Below are positions 9,001 through 14,842 of a stretch of 26,070 nucleotides of DNA, piece after piece; within the stretch, counting starts at the first letter, position 1; each line of letters opens with the position of its first letter. The stretch comes from an uncultured Clostridia bacterium. Its GTDB lineage: Bacteria > Bacillota > Clostridia > Christensenellales > Borkfalkiaceae. The translations under genes and the position numbers were made by a program. The stretch covers positions 1 to 26,070 of the forward strand of contig CAKQRD010000023.1 in assembly GCA_934271275.1 (NCBI GenBank). The letters are read 5' to 3'. A model generated the notes under the pieces. It ran no database searches. It was not told the origin of the DNA and saw only the letters and a program-made list of their open reading frames with translations.

Positions 9001-10375
9001 CGCCCGAAATCATACACGCCGCTTCTTCTGAAAGTATTTCGCATTTAAGCTCTTTAACCTTCTTTGCGGGTTCGGGGTTTACGAACGCGAACATATTAAG
9101 GCTTATTCCGAGACCGTAGCTCGAAGCCTCGGGGTTGCTACCTTTCCATATTATCGGATTGACGGGCGATTCGCCGTTCCCCCACCATTCGTAAATGTGC
9201 TTTTCCATAGAAATGGTAACGGCTTCGGTCGTTCCGTCGTCGTAACACCAAGTGTATACCGCCACGTTTTTGGTCGTACTTGCCCACGCCGCGTTGTGAA
9301 TTATATACAAACCGTCTACGGTAAGGTTTACAGGTATGGTAACGCTTTCCACGAACTGCTTGCTTGCGGTCGCCTTTCTGCTCCTTAAACCTATAACCGA
9401 TTTGTTGTCGTTGTCTTCCTGAACTATCATATCGAACGGCACGCCGAAAAACTCCTGCCTGCCCGTAAGATTAAAGCCCGTCAGCTCGTTGTTGCTGCCC
9501 TGATTAGTCCAGCCGATACCGCTTCCGCCGTAGTAGCCCGAGGTCGCGAGCGAGCTTATGTCTATGGGAGTAAACGTAGCGGTTTTTTTGCGTTCTTCAT
9601 AGTCCTTTGCGGGGATAACCGTCACGCCGAGGTTGGCGTCGTCGGTATTGCCGTATACGAAACGCATATCGTCGTATTGAATCGTGGGGTTAGTCGCCGA
9701 GGTTTTGTCTGCGAGCATATGCGCAAAACCTATCGCGCAGACCTTGGATAAGTCTACGGGCGCGTTGGTTACCTTCACGTTTTTCTCGTTGACGTACTCG
9801 CCGACGGAGGAAAACGCCGTAAACGGAACCTGAACGTACTGCCATTCGCCGATAACGGTGGTATCGACGTAAGTTTTAAGCTGAACGTTGCTTCTTATAT
9901 AACGCTGATTTGCAGGCGCAAAAGAGTATTCCGCCCCGCGGGACTGGAAAAGATAAATATTGAAAAAACTTGCGGGAGTCGCGTTGAGCTTTATCCAGAA
10001 TTCGACGGTGGATTTTTTGTAGAAATTTTCGAGAGTTTCCTGCGAAAAGCCTTCCCCGCTGTAAATATCGTACTCTTTGCCGAAATCTATATAAAATTCG
10101 GTGTTATCGGCTTTAGTGCAGTCTATCGCTATGTGCTTGCCGTCGTTTTGCTTATCCGAAGAATCGACGTATCCGAGGTCGGTGTTAGAAGTACCCCACA
10201 CAAGCTTCATTCCCTCGCCGAGACCGTCCTCGTAAACGGAAAGGAGCGTTCTCGCCCCGTCCTTTTCGGGGGCTTCGAGAGCATACGCGCTCGCCGAGGA
10301 AACGGTTATCGCTCCGCAAAGCGCAAAGATAAGAGATAAAACGGCTATAAGAATACGTTTTAATTTTTTAGTCAC
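6080..10375 (-). CDS. Large cell-wall-anchored clan GH-A glycosidase with SLH-like repeats and a membrane tail
   Basis: 1431 aa. A signal peptide (about 1-33) is followed by a beta-sandwich of CBM type (about 40-250), a second sandwich containing FFGVPFDMIV and a YIYEWW-like end (about 280-465), and a (beta/alpha)8-like catalytic region (about 510-1010). Catalytic clues: FEDGTTANFWGVNI, NLIRVLDWD, LEITNES (Asn-Glu, likely acid/base near 686) and YIVTES (possible nucleophile near 890). This layout fits clan GH-A, near GH5, but the family is uncertain. The C-terminus has two degenerate S-layer-homology-like repeats (HWAYEQFKTAREYGLVDG and MTRGEAARYIYRL), then one transmembrane helix and RKKKSKSK. 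Start: GTG with AAGGAG 5 bases upstream, the same leader as the next gene; the longer frame starting 21 codons earlier lacks a ribosome site. First large gene of the locus and presumably its main enzyme. Confidence 0.82.
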   Translation of the reverse strand: MTKKLKRILIAVLSLIFALCGAITVSSASAYALEAPEKDGARTLLSVYEDGLGEGMKLVWGTSNTDLGYVDSSDKQNDGKHIAIDCTKADNTEFYIDFGKEYDIYSGEGFSQETLENFYKKSTVEFWIKLNATPASFFNIYLFQSRGAEYSFAPANQRYIRSNVQLKTYVDTTVIGEWQYVQVPFTAFSSVGEYVNEKNVKVTNAPVDLSKVCAIGFAHMLADKTSATNPTIQYDDMRFVYGNTDDANLGVTVIPAKDYEERKKTATFTPIDISSLATSGYYGGSGIGWTNQGSNNELTGFNLTGRQEFFGVPFDMIVQEDNDNKSVIGLRSRKATASKQFVESVTIPVNLTVDGLYIIHNAAWASTTKNVAVYTWCYDDGTTEAVTISMEKHIYEWWGNGESPVNPIIWKGSNPEASSYGLGISLNMFAFVNPEPAKKVKELKCEILSEEAACMISGVTAAYFGGKGMFMAERENIYSPDTSDWYAYTLADLEAMTGTPLDVSYLLDNKDHGKVKTNGDDFVFEDGTTANFWGVNINAYSLFQSHEKTDILINSIAAGGYNLIRVLDWDSSFYYPNIFGYNGDGKTVSEEQLEQFNYLWAKCKEKGIYLDFVMLGGRFATKDTVEGKLTEEEIADISQGFKMEIYIDERLQEATKTLLKKVIGTTNPHTNTALANDRTLAILEITNESNLMTMYDDLASYQFKSEKYKLMAQQKYAEFLTNKYNPDGTLTAAQTEEALKAAWRESGKTGFDSRNESLVNATVRIDGDFLSEKYSAKRCADGFEFFYTLMKKFYSDMYEWAKKPVAEGGLGVECPITGGTNFAGDDRADLFLNAHYDYVARHTYQSHPTTGTEYQVGTSVPSGGSTLGDIGGNTFAAAAFRKVMGLPYIVTESLIAEPNIHSVEFNLIAAAIYSYQGWSLTAFTYMNKDLDNRTNQITNSFIIMDHPGRFSTIASASLLYQRAEITKAEVGYYRVITVDDATDYKNQLMGLPEGTYVVGKTGVYFADENGNLLFQSGDFDISSAKSDAEILEKILHSELIGEGGEMIWNEAAQTFEINTASTQGAVGYIGGRSVRLNDVELYIETSYAQVTVSALGAKENGVNPTVAEADKLLITAVGQSRNSGAEISSDGTTITSLGNSPILVQPIIGKVVLKSYDEFEVYILTSSGVRAEDRTATVEKDENGYTVITLKKDDKTTYYEVVRTERSDEKPSFGSYRDAAGEYEEAIEAVKAYMPAKTETLFRTEEKVENGDFIGAVVKASGLTGGNRAYADANSYHWAYEQFKTAREYGLVDGLQIKAYDKLNYKAAYFALYKAITAKGVKVNENSALLKGADLSAWSEEEKTMLAALVSVKMVSKEELEKINPTETMTRGEAARYIYRLTAVKDASDEPIDGGSNIGLILGITILVAVITIGAAVAGVVIVRKKKSKSK

Positions 10376-10479
10376 ATTTTCTCCTTTATCCCCGTCGGGG
10401 AAAACACCTTTCTTCCGACGCGACAAAACTTCCGCCAAACTTCCGCCGCCGCGCCTATACTATGTATTTTCGTCTTCAA
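10376..10479 (-). promoter_or_regulatory. 5' leader of the glycan locus with a tandem 11-bp repeat
   Basis: Upstream of the large glycosidase, AAACTTCCGCC occurs twice head to tail with no gap (10426-10436 and 10437-10447), a possible regulator site. A small CCCC-GAC-GGGG hairpin lies directly before the ribosome binding site. An AT-rich stretch further upstream (about 10461-10491) contains TTGATT and, 19 bases on, TACATA on the minus strand, a weak promoter candidate. No binding protein can be named. Confidence 0.35.
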
Positions 10480-10632
10480 TTATATAATCAAGCCCGTTTC
10501 AAAGATAGCCGAAAACTTATCGTATTTTTTTGAAATCTTATTATCTTCCCGATTAAAAGCTCCTCTCGTTTTTTTGTCTTTTTCCCGCTGTTTTTCACTT
10601 GTTTTTAAGGAATAACGCTCGTTTAAGTGCAT
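10480..10632 (-). CDS. Possible 50-aa lysine-rich small ORF
   Basis: An ATG-to-TAA frame of 50 codons starts 6 bases after the stop of the oxidoreductase remnant, with AAGGTG 7 bases before the ATG. The product begins MHLNERYSLKTSEKQ, is rich in Lys/Glu/Asp and has no signal peptide or cysteines. I do not recognise it. The region is A-rich, so a lysine-rich chance ORF is a real alternative. Support is only the ribosome site and the coupling distance to the frame before it. Confidence 0.3.
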   Translation of the reverse strand: MHLNERYSLKTSEKQREKDKKTRGAFNREDNKISKKYDKFSAIFETGLII

Positions 10633-10638
10633 TTTCAA

Positions 10639-10926
10639 TCACCTTTCCGAAAGCGTTTTTCTTATAATTTTTATGTCGATTTCTTCGGTATCTTCGTATA
10701 AAGCCGCTATAACGCCCGCAATTTCGCCCGTTAAGGCGCAGACGGGTATAACTCTCGTATCGTCCCAAGCCCCGTCGTCCGCGACGGATACGCACCTCCC
10801 CGCCGCAAGAAGATTTTTTATTTTTCTTCCGTAAAACGAGCCTATCGGCAGCTCGTACGCCCGTCCGCGCTCCTTCCGGCTCCCGAACGTTCCCACGCTC
10901 TCCTCAAAAAAGTTCTGCATTACCAA
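10639..10926 (-). pseudogene. C-terminal remnant of an FAD-dependent oxidoreductase (PF12831-like)
   Basis: This 95-codon frame reads YELPIGSFYGRKIKNLLAAG and then RCVSVADDGAWDDTRVIPVC followed by ALTGEIAGVIAAL. That is the C-terminal FAD-binding signature of the FAD-dependent oxidoreductase family (known pattern: P-R-L, NLL-AGRC-S, a 10-12 residue gap, RV-P-C--TG-AAG). Full members are about 400-600 aa with an N-terminal GxGxxG Rossmann motif. Here an in-frame TAA lies seven codons before the first possible start, and the rest is absent from both strands nearby. Only a TTG start and a weak AGG precede it. I infer a decayed gene end, perhaps left by a deletion that brought the GH13 promoter next to it. 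Expression as a small protein cannot be excluded. Confidence 0.75.
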
Positions 10927-10975
10927 AAACCTATATATTTATCTATCTTTTTTCTTTCTAAACGTTGCGCTTAGT

Positions 10976-11005
10976 TTGACAAGCCATTGTCAGAACGCTT
11001 ATACT
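10976..11005 (+). promoter_or_regulatory. Sigma-70-type promoter of the GH13 gene
   Basis: TTGACA (10976-10981), an 18-base spacer and TATACT (11000-11005) lie 35 bases before the ATG. AAGGA follows at 11026-11030, 10 bases from the start codon. Both hexamers are near consensus, so this should be a strong promoter unless repressed. Confidence 0.72.
10977..10992 (+). promoter_or_regulatory. Possible repressor operator overlapping the -35 box
   Basis: TGACAA and TTGTCA form a perfect 6-bp inverted repeat separated by GCCA. It overlaps the -35 hexamer and extends into the spacer, a position where a bound repressor would block RNA polymerase. The regulator is unknown and no regulator gene is in the window. 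Confidence 0.45.
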
Positions 11006-11040
11006 GAAATAAAAGAAATATTTATAAGGAAACAACGACC

Positions 11041-12651
11041 ATGCAAGAAACGCGAAACGATTTTCTCGATATGATAGTTTACCAGATATATCCGCGCAGT
11101 TTTTTTGATTCCGACGGCGACGGAATAGGCGATTTGAACGGAATAAAACAAAAAATTCCGCACCTTGTCGAGCTTGGCGTGAACGCGGTGTGGATTTGCC
11201 CCTGCTACAAAAGTCCCAACTACGACAACGGGTACGATATTTCCGATTATCGCGACGTTATGGACGAATTCGGCACGCTCGAAGACTGGAAAGCCCTTGC
11301 CGCCGAGCTGCACGCGCACGGCATAAAAATCATAATGGATTTAGTCGTCAATCACACGTCTTCGGAGCATCGTTGGTTTAAGGAAGCGCGCACTTCGCGG
11401 GATAATCCGTATCACGACTACTATATCTGGGCGGAAAAGCCGCTCACCGAATGGAAAGCCTGCTTCGGCGGGAGCGCGTGGGAATACAACGCGGCGACTA
11501 ACGAATATTATCTCCATTCGTTTGCGGTTCAGCAGCCCGACCTCAACTGGGAAAACCCGCAAGTGCGACGCGAATGTCAAAGCATAGTAGATTTCTGGGT
11601 AGATATGGGCGTGGACGGTTTTCGGTGCGACGTCCTCGACTTTATCTCGAAGGACTTTGCCGCGAATAAAATGCTGAACGGACCGCGCCTGCACGAATAT
11701 ATAAAGGAGCTGTTCGGGAGAGAAAAGGTTAAAGATATATTTACCGTGGGCGAATGTCAGTCGGACGTAAAGAGTATCTGCGATATATGCGGCAAAGACC
11801 GCGGCGAGCTGAAATCGGTTTTCCAGTTCGAGCATATAGGACTCGGGAGAACGGATAAATACACGCCCGCGCCGTACACCTTCGACGATATAAGGAACGC
11901 GCTCGTGAAGTGGCAGAATTTCACCGCCGAACACGACCTGCTTTATATTTTGTTTACCGATAACCACGACCAGCCGTTTTTTATTTCACGGCTCGGAAAC
12001 GACGGCGCGCTTCGGTACGAATGCGCCACCGCGTACGCCGCCGCAATCTACCTTTTGAGGGGCGTGCCGTTTATCTATCAGGGACAGGAGTTCGGCTCGG
12101 CGAATTCGTATTATGACGATATAAAATATTTCAACGACGTGGAATCGGTGAACTATTATAAAGAAAACCTCGGTAAAAAGCCGCGCGGAAAGCTTGTGGA
12201 AGAGATTAACTACGGCAGCAGAGATAACACCCGCCGCCCCGTCGCCTGGACGAACCAACCGCCCGCCCACGGCTTTACGAGCGGCACGCCGTGGCTTGCG
12301 CCGCCCTCCCGCGCAAACGAAATCAACCTCGAAAAGGACAAAACTTCGGAAAAGTCGGTTTTTGAATTTTATAAAAAGGTATTGAAAATAAGAAACGAAA
12401 GCGAAACGATAAAGCGCGGAGCTTTTAATGATATAACGAAAAATTCGGAAAGCTTCGTATACGAGCGCACGCTCGAGAAAGAAAAATTCGTCGTAGCGAT
12501 AAACGGCGAACACCCGAACGAAGTAACCTTGCCGAGCTATCTTTCGCCCGAAGCTTTTGAAAATGTGTTGAGTAATTATAACGACGGGAGCGATTTTTCG
12601 ACCGCCTTCCGTCCATTTGAAACTCGGGTGTATAAGAGCAAAAAGAAATAA
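11041..12651 (+). CDS. GH13 alpha-glucosidase (oligo-1,6-glucosidase type)
   Basis: 536 aa, the usual length for intracellular GH13 subfamily 31-type alpha-glucosidases, which release glucose from short alpha-glucans such as isomaltose or maltose ends. No signal peptide, so cytoplasmic. Conserved regions seen: VYQIYPRSFFDSDGDGIGDL, DLVVNHTS, QPDLNWENP, GFRCDVLD (nucleophile Asp197), VGECQSD (acid/base Glu238) and TDNHDQPF (Asp310). The residue before the nucleophile is Cys where many family members have Met. The C-terminal beta domain is short but present. It is a single-gene unit with its own promoter/operator and terminators. A trehalose-6-phosphate hydrolase or sucrose-type specificity is possible; sequence reading alone does not settle it. 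No transporter for its substrate is nearby. Confidence 0.9.
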   Translation: MQETRNDFLDMIVYQIYPRSFFDSDGDGIGDLNGIKQKIPHLVELGVNAVWICPCYKSPNYDNGYDISDYRDVMDEFGTLEDWKALAAELHAHGIKIIMDLVVNHTSSEHRWFKEARTSRDNPYHDYYIWAEKPLTEWKACFGGSAWEYNAATNEYYLHSFAVQQPDLNWENPQVRRECQSIVDFWVDMGVDGFRCDVLDFISKDFAANKMLNGPRLHEYIKELFGREKVKDIFTVGECQSDVKSICDICGKDRGELKSVFQFEHIGLGRTDKYTPAPYTFDDIRNALVKWQNFTAEHDLLYILFTDNHDQPFFISRLGNDGALRYECATAYAAAIYLLRGVPFIYQGQEFGSANSYYDDIKYFNDVESVNYYKENLGKKPRGKLVEEINYGSRDNTRRPVAWTNQPPAHGFTSGTPWLAPPSRANEINLEKDKTSEKSVFEFYKKVLKIRNESETIKRGAFNDITKNSESFVYERTLEKEKFVVAINGEHPNEVTLPSYLSPEAFENVLSNYNDGSDFSTAFRPFETRVYKSKKK

Positions 12652-12703
12652 AGAAATTTTACGAAATCATAGTAGGATTTCTTTTATCTGAAGATTTTTT
12701 ATT

Positions 12704-12728
12704 CCACCGCTCCAAGCGGTGGTTTTTT
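12704..12728 (+). terminator. Rho-independent terminator after the GH13 gene
   Basis: Perfect 8-bp stem CCACCGCT / AGCGGTGG with loop CCA, followed by six T's. Lies 52 bases after the stop codon. Confidence 0.93.
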
Positions 12729-12749
12729 CGCTAAAGGCTACAATAAAAT

Positions 12750-12789
12750 CCCCGCCCGCGAAATAATTTTCGCGGGCGGGGGTGTTTTT
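12750..12789 (+). terminator. Second, very stable stem-loop terminator
   Basis: A perfect 14-bp stem (12750-12763 with 12768-12781, arm CCCCGCCCGCGAAA) with loop TAAT, followed by GTG and five T's. Backs up the first terminator and shields the repeat region from read-through. Confidence 0.85.
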
Positions 12790-12895
12790 AATAAGAAAAA
12801 TTATCGAATAAGAAACTTGTTTCCTGTCTACGGGAGAATTATCGTTAGTATTTTCGTTATGTCGTCAGAGAAATATTTATTTTATGTTTTTCTTC

Positions 12896-12916
12896 CATAC
12901 AGTTACAAACTGTATG
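12896..12916. repeat. Unit C, copy 1: ACAGTT/AACTGT hairpin
   Basis: CATACAGTT and AACTGTATG pair perfectly (9 bp) around the loop ACA. Related hairpins sit at 13411-13425 (loop GTA) and 25597-25615 (loop TGC): the stem is kept while the loop changes, which points to selection on structure or to repeated insertion of a palindromic element. Confidence 0.85.
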
Positions 12917-12962
12917 CGTCCGCGGGAATAAAAAGGACTTTTCCTTGTCCGTTGTATACACC

Positions 12963-12988
12963 CGTAGGGCGGGGGCTTGCTCCCGCCG
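12963..12988. repeat. Unit D, copy 1: GGCGGG...CCCGCC hairpin
   Basis: A 26-base unit beginning CGTAGGGCGGGGG and ending CTCCCGCCG. An identical 26-base copy lies at 25641-25666 and a diverged one at 13477-13503. In both main arrays it directly follows the ACAGTT hairpin. Confidence 0.85.
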
Positions 12989-13019
12989 TCGAAGAATCTC
13001 TACACGAAAACCCCTGTTC

Positions 13020-13183
13020 GTCATTCTGAGCCTATCCCCTTGCCCTTTCTTGCGAAGAATCTCTACACGAAAGTATCTTTTGAGATTCTTCGCGGGAGAG
13101 TCTTCGCGAGCAACACGCTTCTCCGCTTACGCTACGAAGCACTATGCCCGTCAAGAAAGCAGGGCAAAGGCGTGCAGAATGAC
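13020..13183. repeat. Unit A, copy 1: 'GTCATTCTGAG' element, enlarged by an inserted segment
   Basis: The left end GTCATTCTGAG and right end GCAGAATGAC are inverted (9 bp match). Inside, GAAGAATCTC (13054-13063) pairs with GAGATTCTTC (13082-13091). Between the inner stem and the right end is extra sequence that includes a 23-base inverted copy of the unit B core (13118-13140 versus 13246-13268). This copy is therefore about 164 bases rather than 108. Confidence 0.8.
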
Positions 13184-13206
13184 ACAAATTACTTTTTTAT
13201 TTTCTT

Positions 13207-13313
13207 TTTTGCGAGAGGGGAAGAACTGTTTTCCGCTACGTTTGTGCTTCGTAGCGTAAGCGGAGAAGTATCCGTTCTTCCCCTCTCCCGCTCTCCCTAT
13301 TATGAAAACTCCT
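13207..13313. repeat. Unit B, copy 1 (full): 'GAGAGGGGAAGAAC' element
   Basis: GAGAGGGGAAGAAC (13213-13226) and GTTCTTCCCCTCTC (13274-13287) are perfect 14-bp inverted arms. Between them sits a second palindrome, CGCTACG / CGTAGCG. A conserved tail, CTCTCCC followed by TATGAAAACTCCTC, follows the right arm; the same tail ends the window. Confidence 0.88.
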
Positions 13314-13577
13314 CAATAACCCCGCATTACTTATCGCGCATACCTCGTGCTAACCCTGCCCCTTACTCTTTAAGGGGCAAACAGCAGGTTGACCGTGCTG
13401 TTTTTTCTACACAGTTGTAAACTGTATGCAACTCATAAGACAGGGTAACTTCTCTCGCAACCGTTGTATAAAACTCCGTAGGGCGGAGAGGTCCCTCCCA
13501 CCGTTTCTATGTTTTTCTGCAAGAGGGGTGGAAAGTAGTTTTTCTATCCCGTTTTTCAACCTTGTTTCGGGCTTTTT

Positions 13578-14825
13578 TCAGTCTATCATATTCGCGAGCC
13601 GACGCAATGATAAACGCCTGCGCATATAAGGATGATATTTAAGTCCTTCCTCTTTTAGCTCGTCCGATACCGCTATTTCTTCATTCGTAAGCGGCGCGCC
13701 CGCGCGTTTCATCGCCGCGCGTATCGTTTCCGCGCTCGGCACGGAAGAAACTATTTCCCGTATTCTGTCCCAGTTTTTCTCTATCAACGCAGGTTCTATG
13801 CCGTCAGTTATCGTGTCGGGGGTATTCAAAGCCCTCACCTCGTCCGCAAGCTCATCGTAAACGGCGTACACCTCGTCCCAGTCGGTAATTTCTTCGTGCG
13901 CCTTAACGTTTTTCTTTGCCGCAAGCTTTTCGTATAAATCCATAATAAGGAGCGTCGCGACGCCGACCTTTCTGCCGTGAAAATCGGAAAGCTCGCCGCG
14001 AAGCAGTTTTTTACATTCCCAGAAATGCGAAAGTATATGCTCCGTGCCGCTTGCGGGGCGGGAGGTTTTGGTAAAGCTCATACCTATCCCCGTCAGAAGC
14101 AGCGCCTCGAAAACCGCTTCCGCACTCTCCTCGTCCCTTGCCGGCACTCTGTCCGATAAGCTCATAATGCGGTCTGTCGCCCTGCGCGTTAAATCCGTCA
14201 CCCTTTCGCAATAATATTCGCCCGTTATCAGCGAGGAAACCTGCCAGTCGATAAGCCCGACGTATTTTCCCGCCATATCGCCGAAGCCCGCGCCTTTAAG
14301 CACGGCGGGAGCGGCTGCAAGAATTTTGGTATCCCCGATAACGACCTCGGGTGATTTCGCCGCGTAGGTTATCTTGAAATTCCCGTTCACGAGCGGCGCG
14401 TTATAAGAAGCAAAGCCGTCCATACTCGCGGCGGTGGCGAAAATGCAGAGCGGCTTATCCGTCTCCGCGGCGGCTTTGCGGCATATATCGTTAAGCGATC
14501 CCGTTCCTACCGAAATCACCCCGTCAACCTCTTTCAAAAGCCCCTTTATCGCCTCTACCTCGCCGACGGTCGCTTCCCGCAGGTCGCGGTAAATTTTGGT
14601 TTTAAGATTAAAAATTTTGAGCGCGTCGGTCACTCCCGAAGCGGCGGCGATCGTGTTTTCGTCCGCAACGAGAAGCAAATTTTTTCCGAACCCGTTCCGT
14701 TTTAATATCTCGCCCGTTTCGGCGGTGATTCCGCTCCCCGCGGCGATTTCTTTTATGGTAAGCTCGTGCGCCTTCCCGCAGGAACAATCTGCAAACTCCC
14801 TTTTAAGCTCCTCTAAATCGAACAT
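13578..14825 (-). CDS. egsA: sn-glycerol-1-phosphate dehydrogenase (EgsA/AraM family)
   Basis: 415 aa. Reduces dihydroxyacetone phosphate to sn-glycerol-1-phosphate with NAD(P)H; cytoplasmic, metal-dependent. Seen: VADENT, the nucleotide-binding GTGSLNDICRK, FATAASMDGF, the DMAGKY segment, and GTEHILSHFWE, which carries the two metal-binding histidines. Size and motif order fit AraM of Bacillus (about 394 aa) rather than glycerol or butanol dehydrogenases. Start: the ATG in MFDLEEL has AAGGGG 6 bases upstream; the in-frame ATG two codons earlier touches that site, and longer N-terminal extensions run into the preceding gene. Last of four tightly packed genes, 17 bases after its neighbour. In Bacillus the product feeds heptaprenylglyceryl phosphate synthesis by PcrB; no pcrB or arabinose gene is in the window. 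Confidence 0.9.
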   Translation of the reverse strand: MFDLEELKREFADCSCGKAHELTIKEIAAGSGITAETGEILKRNGFGKNLLLVADENTIAAASGVTDALKIFNLKTKIYRDLREATVGEVEAIKGLLKEVDGVISVGTGSLNDICRKAAAETDKPLCIFATAASMDGFASYNAPLVNGNFKITYAAKSPEVVIGDTKILAAAPAVLKGAGFGDMAGKYVGLIDWQVSSLITGEYYCERVTDLTRRATDRIMSLSDRVPARDEESAEAVFEALLLTGIGMSFTKTSRPASGTEHILSHFWECKKLLRGELSDFHGRKVGVATLLIMDLYEKLAAKKNVKAHEEITDWDEVYAVYDELADEVRALNTPDTITDGIEPALIEKNWDRIREIVSSVPSAETIRAAMKRAGAPLTNEEIAVSDELKEEGLKYHPYMRRRLSLRRLANMID

Positions 14826-14842
14826 TTTCATCCCCTTTTTCG

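Larger units (their letters stand above)
12790..13577. repeat. Gene-free composite repeat region, left copy
   Basis: No credible gene over about 790 bases. The stretch is a string of palindromic units in the order ACAGTT hairpin, GGCGGG hairpin, 'TCATTCTGAG' unit, 'GAGGGGAAGAAC' unit, listed separately below. It also holds a perfect 9-bp hairpin TGCCCCTTA/TAAGGGGCA (13357-13379), a second ACAGTT hairpin (13411-13425) and a diverged GGCGGG hairpin (13477-13503). A 19-bp direct repeat, GAAGAATCTCTACACGAAA, occurs at 12991 and 13054. Open frames here are short, have no good ribosome sites and read through the palindromes, so they are not annotated as genes. Confidence 0.85.

Noticed and set aside
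6080..9400. Several plus-strand frames of 60-400 codons over the large glycosidase and the 539-aa gene.
   Set aside because: All are shadows of the minus-strand genes; compositions are atypical and no motifs are present.
10645..10670. A possible catabolite-repression (cre) site around AAAACGCTTTC.
   Set aside because: The left half lacks the required TG, and the match lies inside the oxidoreductase remnant rather than a promoter.
12817..13629. Five overlapping plus-strand frames of 67-147 codons in the repeat region.
   Set aside because: They read through palindromic repeats, lack ribosome sites, and equivalent frames are not preserved in the second array.
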